NCBI GenBank assembly: GCA_037126765.1 | Contig: JBBCBC010000037.1 | Location: forward strand, 9,119,263-9,183,262 | Direction: 5' to 3' | Length of the DNA: 64,000 nt | From: Stenogyne calaminthoides | Taxonomy: Eukaryota; Streptophyta; Magnoliopsida; Lamiales; Lamiaceae | In this document: positions 21,507-35,050 of the stretch, in pieces | Layout: every line of letters starts with the position of its first letter | Position numbering within the stretch: position 1 is the stretch's first letter | Translations under genes and position numbers: made by a program | Notes under the pieces: model-generated | The model's database searches: none | The model's input: only the letters and a program-made list of their open reading frames with translations | What the model was told of the DNA's origin: nothing

Positions 21507-24500
21507 CTAGTCTTCAACAACATATCGATTTCTCCGAGCACCAAATGCAAGTCTCTGTGTAATAAGAAAAAGTGAAGGAAAAAAGACGAAAAAGGGTGAG
21601 ACTTCTTAACCAAATTAGTAATGCAATCAGTTGATGTATAATGTGTAGAGCTTAACTGAGAATATCTTCGAATAGGCTTTTATTCCGGTGAGGAAACGTA
21701 TGTAAGTTGGTTTTCCAGATCCATTAGTGGGAATAGATCTAATGTTGGGAACTAGATACTTAGCAACCTTCAAAATACAAAGTATTAAGTAAGTTTTCAG
21801 TGGAAATGAACTACGTTATCCCCCAACCATTATGAGAGAGAGACTGAAATATAACTCACCTCTTCAGCTGGTTCAGCCAAAACATTGATAAAAAACTTGG
21901 CCTGAAGTGTGCAGAGATAGAATTGCTTGATAAATATCAATATTAGCAGGAAAAAATAACTTTGAAAAGATTATGTACAAAATCGACCTGCTTTGTGTTA
22001 GCACCAGACATGAGAAGATCCGTCGTGACCATTCCTGGCTGCATAAATGAGAAGTAAAAAGTGTGAAATTAAAAGGAAAACCAACCCTGTATCTTTTTAT
22101 TACTTGGACAGTAGTTTACATATACTAGTTATAATAACCATAAACAAAGGAATAAGTAGGGAACATGATCAAGATGGTTAAATATAGCAAAGAGAAGAAA
22201 ATGGAACCTATGATAGATACACAAATAATGAAGCACACATACCGAAAGATTGTGCACTATGACATTACTGACATCTTGCATTCTCAGTTCTGCCTGTAGA
22301 GAAAAGAATGGATGCATTCTGTTACTTGCACTCTATTATAAAATATAGGTAATCATTTCACCAAATATAAACAAGTCCAGATGCATTTGATAAATGAACA
22401 AAAAAAAAATGGAAACAGATTTATGAAAGTGCCGCATGCATTGCAGAATATATTTAGCTAGAACGGAGATGTAAATAGTCTCACACATAGAGCACTGAGA
22501 ACTTTATAAAGTGATTGATGTATTGCTCAAAACTGCTTACATGAAAGAAATTTAAAGAAATAACCAACCCAGAAAAAATATTCAGGAATTTTGTTTGAAC
22601 TTTGAACTGTGAGCACTTTTCAGATTACCTAAGATGGTACAGATGAGTTTTAATTTAAATTTAGCACATGCCTGTAGTGATTTCGTAAGATGCACCACAC
22701 TGCGTTTAGTTGCCCCATAAGCAGCAAACCTGAGGAACACAATATTAACTTAAATAAGGACTTCTAGTAAAAGAAAGGAGAACAAAATGAAAAAACTATT
22801 GGCACTTAAGTGACAAGGTCGAAATTATATAAGACCTTGGAGTTGGTCTTCCATCTGAACCAGCTCCATCAATGTTGAAGATATGACCACCTCGAGGCTG
22901 TGTCCGCATCATATTTATTGCCTAGAACAAATTATGCATTAGCTTAGACCCATCCATCCAGAATAGTTCTGAGTATGCGGAAATGTTATTTACCTCTCGA
23001 CAGCATATCATCAAACCAAGGGTATTTGTAGAGACAACTTCACTGCATGAGTTGAACCCATATAAATAAGTATAAAAAAATTGCAAGATAATAAAGGATA
23101 CAGTAATAGGACTCACATTAGATCTTCATCAGATGCCTCCATCAGTGGTTTGTAACTATACGCATTTGATCCTGCATTATTAATCTGCACCATTCTGAAG
23201 ATAGGGTAAGAGAATGCATAACCTGGCATGAATCTACCAAAAAAAAATCAAAGATGTCACAGATGAATTATATTATGAAGATTAAATACCCATATGTCGA
23301 TGTATTTAAGCTGTTCTTGTGCAAAGGAAACTAAATTCTTGACAGCATCCCCATCTCGGACATCACACTTGGTACCCTGCATAAAGAAGGGCAACTCGTG
23401 TAAGCATAGTTATGGTATATATAAACATGTGACCACATATAGCCACCTACATTGAGCTTTATGCAAGTGTTCAGAGTATTAGACTGGGCTCTAACTTTTA
23501 TACATGAAAAACAAGTTCAAGACCAAGCCTAAAAATGGGAGCATTAAACAAATAGGTTGGCAAATAAAGCAGGATAGTTATACAGCACCAGAGAATGTTA
23601 AAGCATAATGAGATGGTGAAGGAGGTACCCACACATGCTGCTTCCCTGATTCCAGCTTTAAGCTGTCCAGTGCATATTTCACTCGCTCCTCTGTAAAATT
23701 ACAAGCAAGTCGGGGTATATGACACGATAGCAACAATGGTGTATGAAAAGTTACAAACCTAATTAATAAATACAGAAGACTTTGTATGAAAGTGTTATGT
23801 CAATTTAATGTTGCCCATTCTGCATAGCGGCATAATTCGATATTTTTCTTAGATTTTATCAAAAAGTAGCTTGTTTCTAAATATGAGAAAACAAAATCTA
23901 AGCAGCTATGCGAAGACTGTATATTGTTTGTACATTATTTACCAGATCGGGAGCATATGATGACATTGTCTCCGGATTTCAGAAACTCATTTGCAAGTGC
24001 ATACCCTATTCCTGAATTGAAAAGGTATAAAAGACTTAACCCCAGCTTACACTGAAAAGGAGTAGAGGGAACATATGTGTAACAACAGAAATAACTAAGC
24101 ACTGAATTTTTGTTGCAAATCGAAATATTAAATTTCCTTCTCTAGAAAAATCATAAGTAAGAATAGCAATTTCTAGCAAATATAGCAAAAACGGCTGAAA
24201 AGGATCAGAAAAAAACACGTGAGCAAATAAAAGCGTAATTAAGAAAATTGGAAAGATACAGACCTTTAGTAGAACCAGTGATCAAAACATTGTATGGTGG
24301 AATCATTGGCTCAGTTTTATTGACTAAAGAAGAAGAAGAGGCCTTGGGAGAAAAGGAATGTGGAGCAGTGGAATTAGAGTTACTGGGCATTGATTGGATG
24401 GTGAAATAAGGGGTAAAATAAGTATGGCGGATGAATTTAGGAATCGGTTGGGTGTGAAGTGAGAGCCCAGGAAGTGAAGACATTGGAGTCGCCATTGCTG

Positions 24501-24516
24501 CAACCATGCTCCTCAT
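21507..24516 (-). CDS. NOL: Chlorophyll(ide) b reductase NOL, chloroplastic
   Basis: Thirteen exons (high to low): 24264-24516, 23943-24011, 23629-23690, 23290-23376, 23117-23184, 22994-23042, 22836-22921, 22672-22729, 22243-22293, 21988-22038, 21860-21901, 21657-21767, 21507-21554. They give 344 aa; Arabidopsis NOL is about 348 aa. The enzyme is a short-chain dehydrogenase that works with NYC1 on thylakoids to turn chlorophyll b into 7-hydroxymethyl chlorophyll a during senescence. Visible are a Ser/Pro-rich transit-peptide-like N-terminus, the NADPH motif TGSTKGIG (near 79-86), NNAG, and the catalytic YGATK (Tyr229, Lys233). The C-terminus is FGARRNRYVVED. The first ATG is taken as start; further Mets follow at short distance (MRSMVAAMATPMSS). 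The intron at 22294-22671 has a GC donor. Confidence 0.95.
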
Positions 24517-25372
24517 TGAAAACGCAAACACAAGTTTAACGGAGATAATGCTTTGCGGCGATATTTTTCTACTTCTATTTCTTATATTTATTTTAAATCA
24601 AAAAATGTTTTATAATCTCTTTTTTGCTTTTACGACATAAGATTTTTAACTATTATTATTATCATTCTTTGTTTTACAATTGGAATTTTTTTATATATAA
24701 AATTGAACAAATCGAATGAATATGTCACTCTGAAAAAATATTAAAGAATACAGACGATTCGTTCATTCAAGATATTTTTTAAAGCGTTATTTGTTCGAAA
24801 TAAATTTGTGACTATGCACCCCTTTTTTTTTTTGGGTTCAAAATTTATTTTGCACCATTTTTTATAGAATGTATTATTCACATGATTGCTGGCGCTTTAT
24901 TCATTCACGAAGTCAAATGATGCAAAATGAAAATAAATAAATACAACAAAATTTTTATATTTTCTCAGAGTTCGAGTAGCAAAATATTTCAATCTCTAGA
25001 AATGCCTATACTAACCCTTGACTAATTGCTCTCTTATTTCTCTCTCTATATCCTTTCTACTCAATTAGCTACACGGTTCGTATTAATAGGGGCAATTTCG
25101 ACCCACATTAAGACTTGAGTAGCCACCTATCTTTTATAATGTTGCCATTCTCAACAAAACCAATTTCACAGTGGAGTATAACTTACTCTCCAGTACAACG
25201 AGCATGTGAATGTACACAAAACCCCTCCAAGATCATATGACTTATCTGAACAATGGGATAAATAAGCTCTCCTCTAATTTCATCGATAATTAAGGTCGAG
25301 TACCTGAGATAAATCACGAGTGTTTGTGTGTGCATTTTCCTGAAATTTGAAGATCATCTGAATCAATTACTT
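24517..25372. other. NOL promoter region and DExH3 3' flank
   Basis: About 850 bases between two genes on the minus strand. It is AT-rich with no coding sequence seen, and must hold the NOL promoter and the helicase 3' UTR/polyadenylation signals. Confidence 0.6.
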
Positions 25373-28300
25373 TTAACGTGGACGTCCTTTTGACCTCCTC
25401 CGTCTGCCAAGAAGTTTGAGTATGTTGTCGGTGACATCAAGTGGAGAATTATCATCTTCGGGACGATTATTCTCGGATGTCTGAGTTAACCACCCCAACG
25501 CTTCTATAGCAGCATCTTTCTCTGCTAAAGTCTTATTTCTCTTTGGTTTTCCCACAAATTGCATGCCCTTGAACTCCACCAGCGCCCTAAATTCATTCGT
25601 CTTGAGGTGCTTTGTTTTGTATTTGGGAGGCGTGTGACCGGCTCTCATCAACAGTGTCTGAAGCAAGCTCTTAGGGTTAGTTCCGTCTTTTGTAAACCTG
25701 TTCTTATCGCTGGATTCTCTCGGTTTCCTGCTATCACGACCAAAAACAAACCTCCCTTCACATTGATCACCTGAGATCAGCTCTTGTACAGCAAGCATCA
25801 GGTACTTGCCTTCCTTGTGGATATCCATGCTAGGATGTTCAAGCTGCATTTTCAAGAGATGTCATCACTTAACATTCAAACCCACCAGACACTGAGATCA
25901 TATATTCCTTCGTAATGATAAAAGGAATAATAACTAAAAAAAAATCCCTCGAGGCTTAGGCTAATTACAAAAGGAAATCCACATAAGTTTATCCATGACA
26001 AGTGCACCAGTTAAGGGTTGTTTGTAAGAAAAACAAGAACCTTTATGGGACTGCAGGCAATTAGGCAAGTTCATTCGGATAAACACGCCAGGATTACTAT
26101 TACTTTAAATTATAGGCTGAACCCCAAGGGTACTTTTTGTAATTACACCAACGATAAATGCAGAACAGATTAGATTAGCTAAAGGAGCATCAAAACTCAT
26201 TCGGAAGCATTCATGAAACTGGTAAATCACTAATAAGTTATTCATCGAGCAGTATAAGATTAGTGAAATAGCTGGAAATACAATCTCATAATTTAATTTT
26301 ATTCTTGCAAGTTATTGACTATTATTATTGTTTAATGAAGTCAATATACAAACTTTATCTCAGGAAATAATAAGTTACCGGAAAGGTGAATATGTACAAG
26401 GAAAAAAAGAAATTGAAACCAGCACATTTACCTTCTTTTGTAAAAGCTGATCAAGCTCCTCCTTCAGTTTCACACAGCACTCTACCAAACTTGGATCCAT
26501 GAAAAAGTCAACATATCCTCCCAACATTTTCAGATTTCCCGACTGAAAGACACCATAATAAAAGACTGGAAAATTAATAAAAATCATTTTAAAGGTGTAA
26601 TTTTGTAAGAGCGTGTAAAGAAGATTACCATAGAGCCATATTCCAGTTTGCCACCAAACAGGATCAGAATAGAATCAGATACTCCAGTTGAATCACGTAT
26701 GAATACCGTATTGACTTTCACCTTCTCGCCAAACACCAACCACGGGTATGGTATTGTTTGATAACGTGCATTCACAGAATTCTGAATCAAACCAACAATT
26801 AGCTCAGTAGTGTGATCGTCATAAAACAGATCTCACCAGCTTTCCAGTCTACAGAGTTTAAAATTACAGTTCAACAGAAAGAGGCTCTTCTCACAAATAC
26901 TAAAGATAAGTTACACCGGTGATATTTAAGTGAATGTGACAAACAAATGTTCAGTAACATAAATTTCTATAAAATTTAAAACTTCAGTTAGGTAAAAGAA
27001 TAAGAACATACCAAATAGAGCATGACCTGCCCATCATCCATTGTTTTGAAAGACATCGATGTTTCCCTTTGCTGTAAATAAATAAAAAACAATGCATCAA
27101 TCCTTTTTTCTTGTGTTGCTTGGCTTAAGAACCAGAAAGAGAAAAACTCACCACTACAGATGCAATACCAGGAAATAGACCAGAACATATAACACCATGA
27201 ACCAAAGATTGATTGTGACTTAATCTGTTACTAGTTGTTCCATCTGTATCCAGCAATCCAGCATCTTTCAGTATGTAGTTGAACTGTTTACGAAGAGAAT
27301 GGATAGCTTGAAGAGTTTGGAGTGAGAGGAAATTTCTCCAGCAATACTCGTATGCTGATCCTTCTCTTTCTGCATCTTTCCATCCTTCATATGCACGAAC
27401 AAGAGCCATGTGATCACTGTAGTCCTTTGCTGAAAATCTGGATTTAGCGGTCCCAGCTAACTGCACAAATAAGATATGTGAAATCAGTCAGTAAATCTGC
27501 ACATAAGGATTAGCCACATTTAGAATTTATCTGTGCATTTTCTTATATGAAATAGCTATATCTACTGCACAAATAAGCTATATCTAATAGCTATATACAA
27601 CAACACGGTGTTCAGATCAGTAAATTACTTATTATCACTAAACAGTTAACTCTTCAATTGGATGTAAAAAAAAAATTATGTTCGAAATACAAATTACAGT
27701 AAATGAAACACCCCTTGCAAGGAAGAAACACATCTTTCGTAATGTGCTAACTTACATCCTTTTTATCTTGAGGCAAAAGAAAAGGATCCCTGACACTGAG
27801 ACCAGCCACAATTGTCAGTATAGGGTCAAAGCAGCTAAAGATAGCACCCATGATTAGCATTTTCCCCAGCTTAGGGTCCACTGGGAGCATTGATAAGAAC
27901 TTTCCTGATTGAATGAGAAATAGAAGTTCACGTAATAAAAAAGCGAGAAAGTAACAATCATCAAGAAGAGAGAGTAGTCAACATGTAGATCAGATATATT
28001 GTTTAATGCACATACCAAGGTATGTGAGGTTCTCATTTTCATCTAATGCACCAATCATCTTCAGAAAGTCGACAGCATTTTGCACCTAGAATGTTCAGAG
28101 GGAATAAACAAATATGAGTCCAAGTACCTTGGAGAAGGAAAAGAGCAGGTGAAAGTAACAAAAACTCAAGGCTGAGATATGCAGAAAGAGAGAGGGAGGT
28201 CTTTTTAAGTTACAAAAAAGAGAAGTATCTAAATGAGAACGTGTGTCTGGACAAAACAGGTATATGATCCGCATAGTGGGATAAAGGTCTACTTTTACTT

Positions 28301-31300
28301 TGTCCTTTTAGAATGGTTACATCAACTCACAGGGAAGTGTTTATCGGCATTATAAATAGATTTACACAACAATTAAAGAGATATTTCCTTACAGTCAATG
28401 GTTCAGGAGGCTGAAGAGCAGCAGAGATAAAATCTCCAATACTTTCAACTTGTAAACTTTTAATTTGCAAGCAGAGAGAGTTCAGTGGAGTTCTCAAAAG
28501 TTCAGGAAGTTGATATTCAGCAAAAGCTTCATATACACATTGTGGATACAAGTGGTAGCATTCGCCTGGCTGCACACGGCCAGCCCTGCCCCTTCTCTGC
28601 AAGCGAAATAGAGATACAATAGTGGCTTAATAAATAACCAGAGCATAATAATGGACACTCTTACAAGACAAAATTACAAGATACGAAATAAAGAATCCTA
28701 GAAAGCTTTGTAAAATTAAGTGGTGATTACAACTTTAAGCAAGAAATATTGTCAATTCAATAACTGTTAAGAGTGTCACGTGATAAATTTAAATGCTTAG
28801 CAGCAACAAAGATATTTTAAATGTAATGCAGGCATGTGTAGAAACAACTACTTGAATTAAGTTGTGTAGCAATAAAGCACCAAACTTTCCTCACATAAAA
28901 AAAAAAAACCAACTACACATAAAGGGCCAGAAAGTAAGAAAAAGTTAGCAGTGAAATTAAACTTACCTGCCGAGCGGAAGCTTGGGATATCCATGAAGGT
29001 AGCAAACATGGTGTATTATTTAAGGCATCATAAGTTGTCTCCTTCGCTTTTCCACAGTCAACAACAAAAACTACATCATTTATTGTAATACTTGCCTCAG
29101 CCATATTCGTGGCAAGCACTATTTTGCGTACATTGGGTGGTGGACTCTCAAATATGACTTTCTGACAGAGGGAAAAGAAAAATCTTAGACGGTCAAACTA
29201 TCATCTTTCAACCTAGAATAGCAACAAATAAATACAACAGATGCATCCAGAATAATCCCATAAGAAAGGAAGTTCAGCAACCCAATTTTTTGGCTAAAAT
29301 AATACTCCCTTCGTCCCATACTTGTTTACCCCTTTGCCCAAATGGTCCGTTCCATACTTGTTTACCCCTTCCTATAAATGGACATAAAGTAACCACACAT
29401 TTTTCAATAATCCCCTCCAAACATCTCAAAATTACATTTCATGCCAATACTTATACCCATAAAAAATAATCTAATCTAATCATAAAGTCGAAAGGAATGC
29501 AATACCCTCAATTAAAAGCCATGTTATCCCTTCAAAGACTAATAAACAACTCCGACATTAAAACCCGTGCCAGAGGAAAAGGGGTAAACAAGTATGGGAC
29601 GGAGAGGGAGTAATGAATAGATGAATATTTCACAAGATATGAGCTCTACAGCTCAGGAAACTTTTAAATCTCTACGTAATCGCACTTGAGACATGTGACG
29701 CATACAATTTAAAGCGCATATAAGAATATGATAAGAATCGCTCGCAGTAAGATGGTCACACTATAAACATAAGTAAATAAATAAATAAACAACAAGAACC
29801 CTGTACCTGTTCAGAGGTTGCCATTGAGCCATGACATGTAAGAATCAAAACTCTATTGGGGTCCCCTAAGAGAGGGTGAGCTTTTAACTGATCCCTCAAA
29901 CAACTAATATCCTCCCACCCTGTCATAAAGACCAATACAGCGCCAGGACGTTCCTTACGACATATGTGGCACAAGACAGCCTCAATGAGGTTGAATCCAA
30001 TACAATCAGGTGTCCACCTCGACATTGACTCATGTACTTTAGAGCTATAATTCTCAAAATTTGATTTACTCAGAGCTTCCTGTCCATAAAATACACCGCG
30101 TAAACAAACCTTATTAGATTAACTCTATTTAAAAATGCTACATATCATGGAGTACAAAATCAGAACAAGTACCATAAGAAATTATAAACATGTTAGCCAT
30201 AGAGCACACTTCAGATACAGTTCCCCATCTCAACAAGACAGCCAATTGATTGTTTATTTTTCAGGGTGCTGGTTAAAAAAATTTAAAAAAAAAGGATGTT
30301 ACATTGTCCCTGAGAAAAGAGTCTAAAATACTATTACAGAACGAGCATAAAAACCATATTATTATCACTCTAGCCATAGGAGCACACATTCTATTCCCTA
30401 CCTCAACCAGAGTGGTGATTTGATTTTTTCTTTTGCGTGGTGCTAGTTGTCTTTGTGTTTTCCACATTTTCTCTTGGCCATAATCGTCTATTTGATTGAA
30501 TGAAGTTATCTTATACCCTGTCACTTGCAGTATATCTTCCAGAAAATGGACTTTTACAGGATACGTGAAGCCCTGCATCCACATAAAAGACAGCTCTTCA
30601 TGTGGAAATAAATGCAAAGAAAGTAGAGCTCTTCAAGAGGAAACAAAGGATAGCTGATATACTAACCGAATATCAGTCAACTTAAGAATGATATGAGAAA
30701 CTAAGAAACCATTCCTCTAACTTTCGGAGACCCAAGACTGGTCTAAGAAATAAGCTCGTCTTCCAAAAACAAGGGAGACTATCCGAAATCAAAATAAAAT
30801 GGAAAAGGATATGAAAGAAAATAAGAATTAAGGTAGAACTACAGAATAAAAAAGAGGTGAACTCCACTAGGAGTCCAGGAATAGATCATGAAGGTTGCAT
30901 CTGACTTTCAAGAACTACTTGAAATCGAACATCATGGTTCTATACACCAAAAGTCTATCCAAAAATAGCAAATATTTGTTCTTCACTTACAGGTATTTGA
31001 ATCATGGGTGCTCCACCAAAATAATTAGAAAATAGATCAGCATTCAGAGTGGCGCTCATCAAGATCAATCTCAAATCATGCCGTCGTGGAAGAAGATCCT
31101 TCAAGACAATCAACAAGAAGTCTGGTAAAGGAATAGCATGTCAAGAATCAAAAAACAATATGAAATAACAATTATAACTAAATCCATGTACATATAGTAT
31201 TCACCTTCATTCATGCCTCGCTCATGAATTTCATCGACAAAGACATGAGTTATACCATCCAGGTTTCTGTCACTCAATAGCCTACGAAGCAAAATCCCAC

Positions 31301-31498
31301 TGGTGCAGAAGAGCAAATGTGTATTCTTGCCCTTCATTCCCTCTAATCGTACTTTATATCCAACCTATAAACAAAATATATGTTGAATATCAGCATCTAG
31401 AACAAAGAAGTTTGGTACATGAAAGTATTCAGCAGTGGCTTAATTGAAAAAAAGGTTCAAGATAAAACGACCCTAAAGCTGAAAAAGAAAGCAGGCCT

Positions 31499-31529
<31 letters not shown>

Positions 31530-34500
31530 CAGAAACTCTTTCTGAAACAGCCATTGCTGATATTCTTCGAGGCTGCGTACAGATTATGTTACAAAATGCA
31601 CCCCGACCGGACTCTATATTGGCCTCCAAGATATATTGAGGAAGTTGGGTGGTCTTACCACAACCAGTCTCTCCAGAAATCACCACAACCTATTGCGTAC
31701 AAGGAAAATAAGTAAATCGCCGTGCAAGCAAATGTAAATTAAGAAAGAAACAGAACAGAACATACAGAACAAGGTTTATATAATTCTATTTAGCTAAAGT
31801 TGTAATTCAGAACATAATCTCAGACTCGCTGTACATCCTGCCACCAAAAAGAAAAAAAGGTATCAAGTAAAGATATCCACCGCTGCGGTAAAGATCAACG
31901 CAAGTTACAGAGAAACAAGAAAAATATAAACAGAAAGAATTATGCATGTAACTCTATCAGACATAGACAACTCTGCCACAAAATAAAATACAACAAGAGA
32001 TCTTCAAGAAATAAACTTATATTCAACTGGAATCATCAAATCATGGTTCGGAGATCCTAAAATGAAAAGCACACTATGTCTCTAAGAGGCTCCACTCATC
32101 ACTCTCAAAAGACGAGCAACGGACACACTGAGGAGACATTACATAGAAGAATGATTATGATGTATAGCAGTACCGGACATGTTTTCTGGAAATTTGTTCT
32201 AGCTTAAAAGGGCATGTTCTTTATCACAGATTCACGATAGTCACACACTTGTACTGATATGTATCATATATAACAGAACACAATCGAGTTCTAGAACTGA
32301 ACCTGGTTTCTTGCAATTGCTTGAAGGAGCCTTTCCTTCTCTCTAAATGCAGGGAGAGACTTTCTGAAATCCAGCATTCTCCTACCTTCAGGTGATTCCT
32401 GTGCTAAAACCAATTCATTTTAAATACGAGCTAACCAAGCTCAAACTAAAAATTACTCAAGAAACGAAAAAATATCAGATAATACGGTGCTGATCAAATT
32501 AGGTGTAAAACACGATATTTCAAAAAGGTGTTAGCTTAGATTATTTCAAAGATATTATAAGCAATTTCGTCGTATAAAAAATGGAGAATGTAAGATATTT
32601 ATACATATTTCACAAATAATTGATTAAAATAATATCATATAGCTTTTAATATGTTATTTAATGACAATTTTGTAAATTAAATGACCAAATTGGAGCATCT
32701 AAAATATACACTCTCAAGAATCTCATAACATGTACTAAAGACACTCTAAGGCAAGTTCTTTTGAATATAATTAACCTAAATGAATAGTCACAATAATGTC
32801 AATACCTAGGGGGCTCTTGGTTCAAATTCTTCAATAATTGAGGAATATGATTACTGAAGGGGGAGTGGTTAGTGAAAAGGGGGAATCATTAACTTATAGT
32901 TATTGTGTATGTGTGCCCAACTAACTAATACAAGCAATATCAATGGGAATGATCCCTTTATTCTTATTCTCTAATTCTGATACACCCAGCAAGCACCTCC
33001 TTAGAACAAAAAGGTTTATGGCTTGTCAAATATAAATATCACCAGCTCCCAAAAAGAGAGCAAGCCTGCCAGTACTAATTAATTAGAAGTACCATGAGAG
33101 TAATAATTCTTATGCTAACCAAATTTTTTTATCATATAATTGGACATGGAAAAGGAGGCAATAAAATAAAAACCACATGCACTAATGAGGCAATGAGAAT
33201 TGATATCAGAGGTCTGCGTCAAAATTGATTGATAAACATCCATGCCAAAATAATCTATAGCGCCAAGGCCCATGAAATGTTGAACAAGATGAATCTTTAT
33301 CCTATATACAATACTAACATACAAGTCAAATGCATACCTGCCAAGCTCTCTGCATATTACGCATGCGCAAGCTTCGTCTCTGCAGGACTTTCTCCATAAC
33401 AGAATCATCAATAAATGAATTTGTGTTTTCAGCAGTATCTACATTTTCAGCCTGATCATTGGACTCTGTTTTATCCCAACTGTCACCTGCTTTTTCATAG
33501 TTCAAGATGGTTCTGTCCAGATGTTCCTGGAGCAAACCCTCCACCCTTCTTTGCAAGCTCAATGGGATCACAACCTGAGCAAGCAAGCACAATATTTAAC
33601 GAGAATCTTCAGAAAACTTGGTCAATCAGTTTGTGTATGTCTCAACTACAGGTGTAATCAAAATGCAATCAGACCACGAGGCATCGGTACAGTTAGTTTC
33701 TTTCGAAGTGGAATACTTATAACAGTGAGCCATTATGAATTGGTAACAAGTATCACATGAGAGGTAAAAAATGAAATTCATCCATATCTTTAAAATTGCT
33801 AAGAAAGAGCGATTTTGCAGGACTTAATGATTACTCGAAGTCAGTGTAATTTTGGGTGGAGTGCTGTTTTAGGAAATAGGAAATAATCTAGGATATATGG
33901 AGTATTACGCTGCATCTATGATAATTGAGCATATCTTGAGAAATCAACAAAAGGTAGTTTTCGGGAAATGTGATTATAACTGCATTGCAACAAGGTAATA
34001 TTTATTCCCAAATTACACACAGTTTGGGACCTAATAAGAGTACAAGTACTTGCTTGTAACCCTGAAGACCCAAAGGCCAAACATAAACCAGTAATAATAT
34101 CAAAGGTAAGTCATAGGAGATATTGTTATCAACACTAGATAGAAGTTCAGGGGTTGCGAACAAATACAAAAAATCAAGAGTGCTTGTGAGTTGACTATGA
34201 AGAACTTTTTTACCTCCCTTTGAGGTCGCTTATCATCCAGATCTGGCCTATAGTTGGGAAGAGGAACCTTGCTGGCAACTACCACTTTCCCATATACTTC
34301 ACTGAATAGGAAAATTCAGAGTACTTAAAATATATTTCTCAAAATAAATAAATAAGGGATAACTGTGAAGTAGGCTTTACCTACCAGTAAAGCCCCATGC
34401 GTTTGGCAATGTTAGATATTTGTTCGAAGTCTCTCCTGTCCCTTTTGTCTCTAGACACTATCTCTTGATCTTTATCACTTCGCAGCAACATGCTAAGTTT

Positions 34501-35050
34501 CCATTTCCACTCATCAATATTTGCCACAGATGATGAAGACTGCATTAGAACATGTTTAGAATAGCTGTTTCATCACTCTGGATAATCTTCAATTCTAAGT
34601 AACATATCTTACACGGATACACGGGACAGCAACTTACAAAAACTACTCATTAATTTGTCCATTGATACAAACGACCTCGCCTCCGGTAAAAGATTCAATC
34701 TTAAGTTACTCAAAAAAAACCAGAGAATTCATACACGGGCGTCAAACAAAACACCACTCAGATTAATGACAGGAAAGGAAAAAACAATAACTTACTGGGT
34801 TGTTTTCGTAATCGCATTCATATTCATCGTCGGAGAACTGCTCGACGGCGTAGCCACAGAAGTACCGCCGAAGTACACTGGACTGATAATTCAAGCTCTG
34901 GTGCTGGAACCGAAGAGATCCAACAGCGTTTGTGACGGTGTTATAGTCGGCGATAAGTGCAGCTCTCGGGCTGCGCTGAAATGAACGGGCAGAAAAAGTG
35001 GCGGAATTTATAGCGGCGCGCGCAAGAATTACTCTTAGCGTGGAATGCAT
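25373..35050 (-). CDS. DExH-box ATP-dependent RNA helicase, DExH3-like
   Basis: Nineteen exons (high to low): 34796-35050, 34385-34539, 34214-34301, 33338-33574, 32303-32398, 31501-31689, 31205-31364, 30991-31121, 30402-30572, 29807-30079, 28967-29161, 28393-28596, 28016-28085, 27756-27904, 27152-27460, 27012-27071, 26629-26781, 26432-26542, 25373-25843. All phases agree, giving 1158 aa, close to Arabidopsis DExH3. Motifs: I GETGCGKTTQ (283-292), II DEIH (384-387), III SAT (416-418), VI QRRGRAGR (650-657), then the HA2/OB-fold region (GLSVRDPFLLPQDKKD) and a C-terminal double-stranded-RNA-binding-like segment (KFKG-like FKGMQFVGKPKRNKTLAEK). It belongs to the DHX36/DHX9-like DEAH group that unwinds structured RNA or G-quadruplexes; the plant role is not shown. 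The N-terminus is Arg/Ser/Ala-rich with no acidic residue for the first 35 residues, which suggests an organelle presequence. The tail ends in RRRRSKGRPR. Confidence 0.95.
29303..29612. mobile_element. Stowaway-like MITE in DExH3 intron
   Basis: A 310-bp element inside the intron 29162-29806. The inverted ends are long: TACTCCCTTCGTCCCATACT on the left, with AGTATGGGACGGAGAGGGAG followed by TA on the right, and the next bases (TGTTTACCCC / GGGGTAAACA) extend the match. The TA-flanked CTCCCTYCGTCCC end is Tc1-mariner/Stowaway type. It is a different subfamily from the pair near 2.6 and 4.5 kb. Confidence 0.85.

Noticed and set aside
32800..33010. Possible MITE in a DExH3 intron
   Set aside because: GGGGGCTCTTGGTTCAAATT and later GGGAATGATCCC hint at repeat ends, but no convincing inverted termini or target duplication was found.
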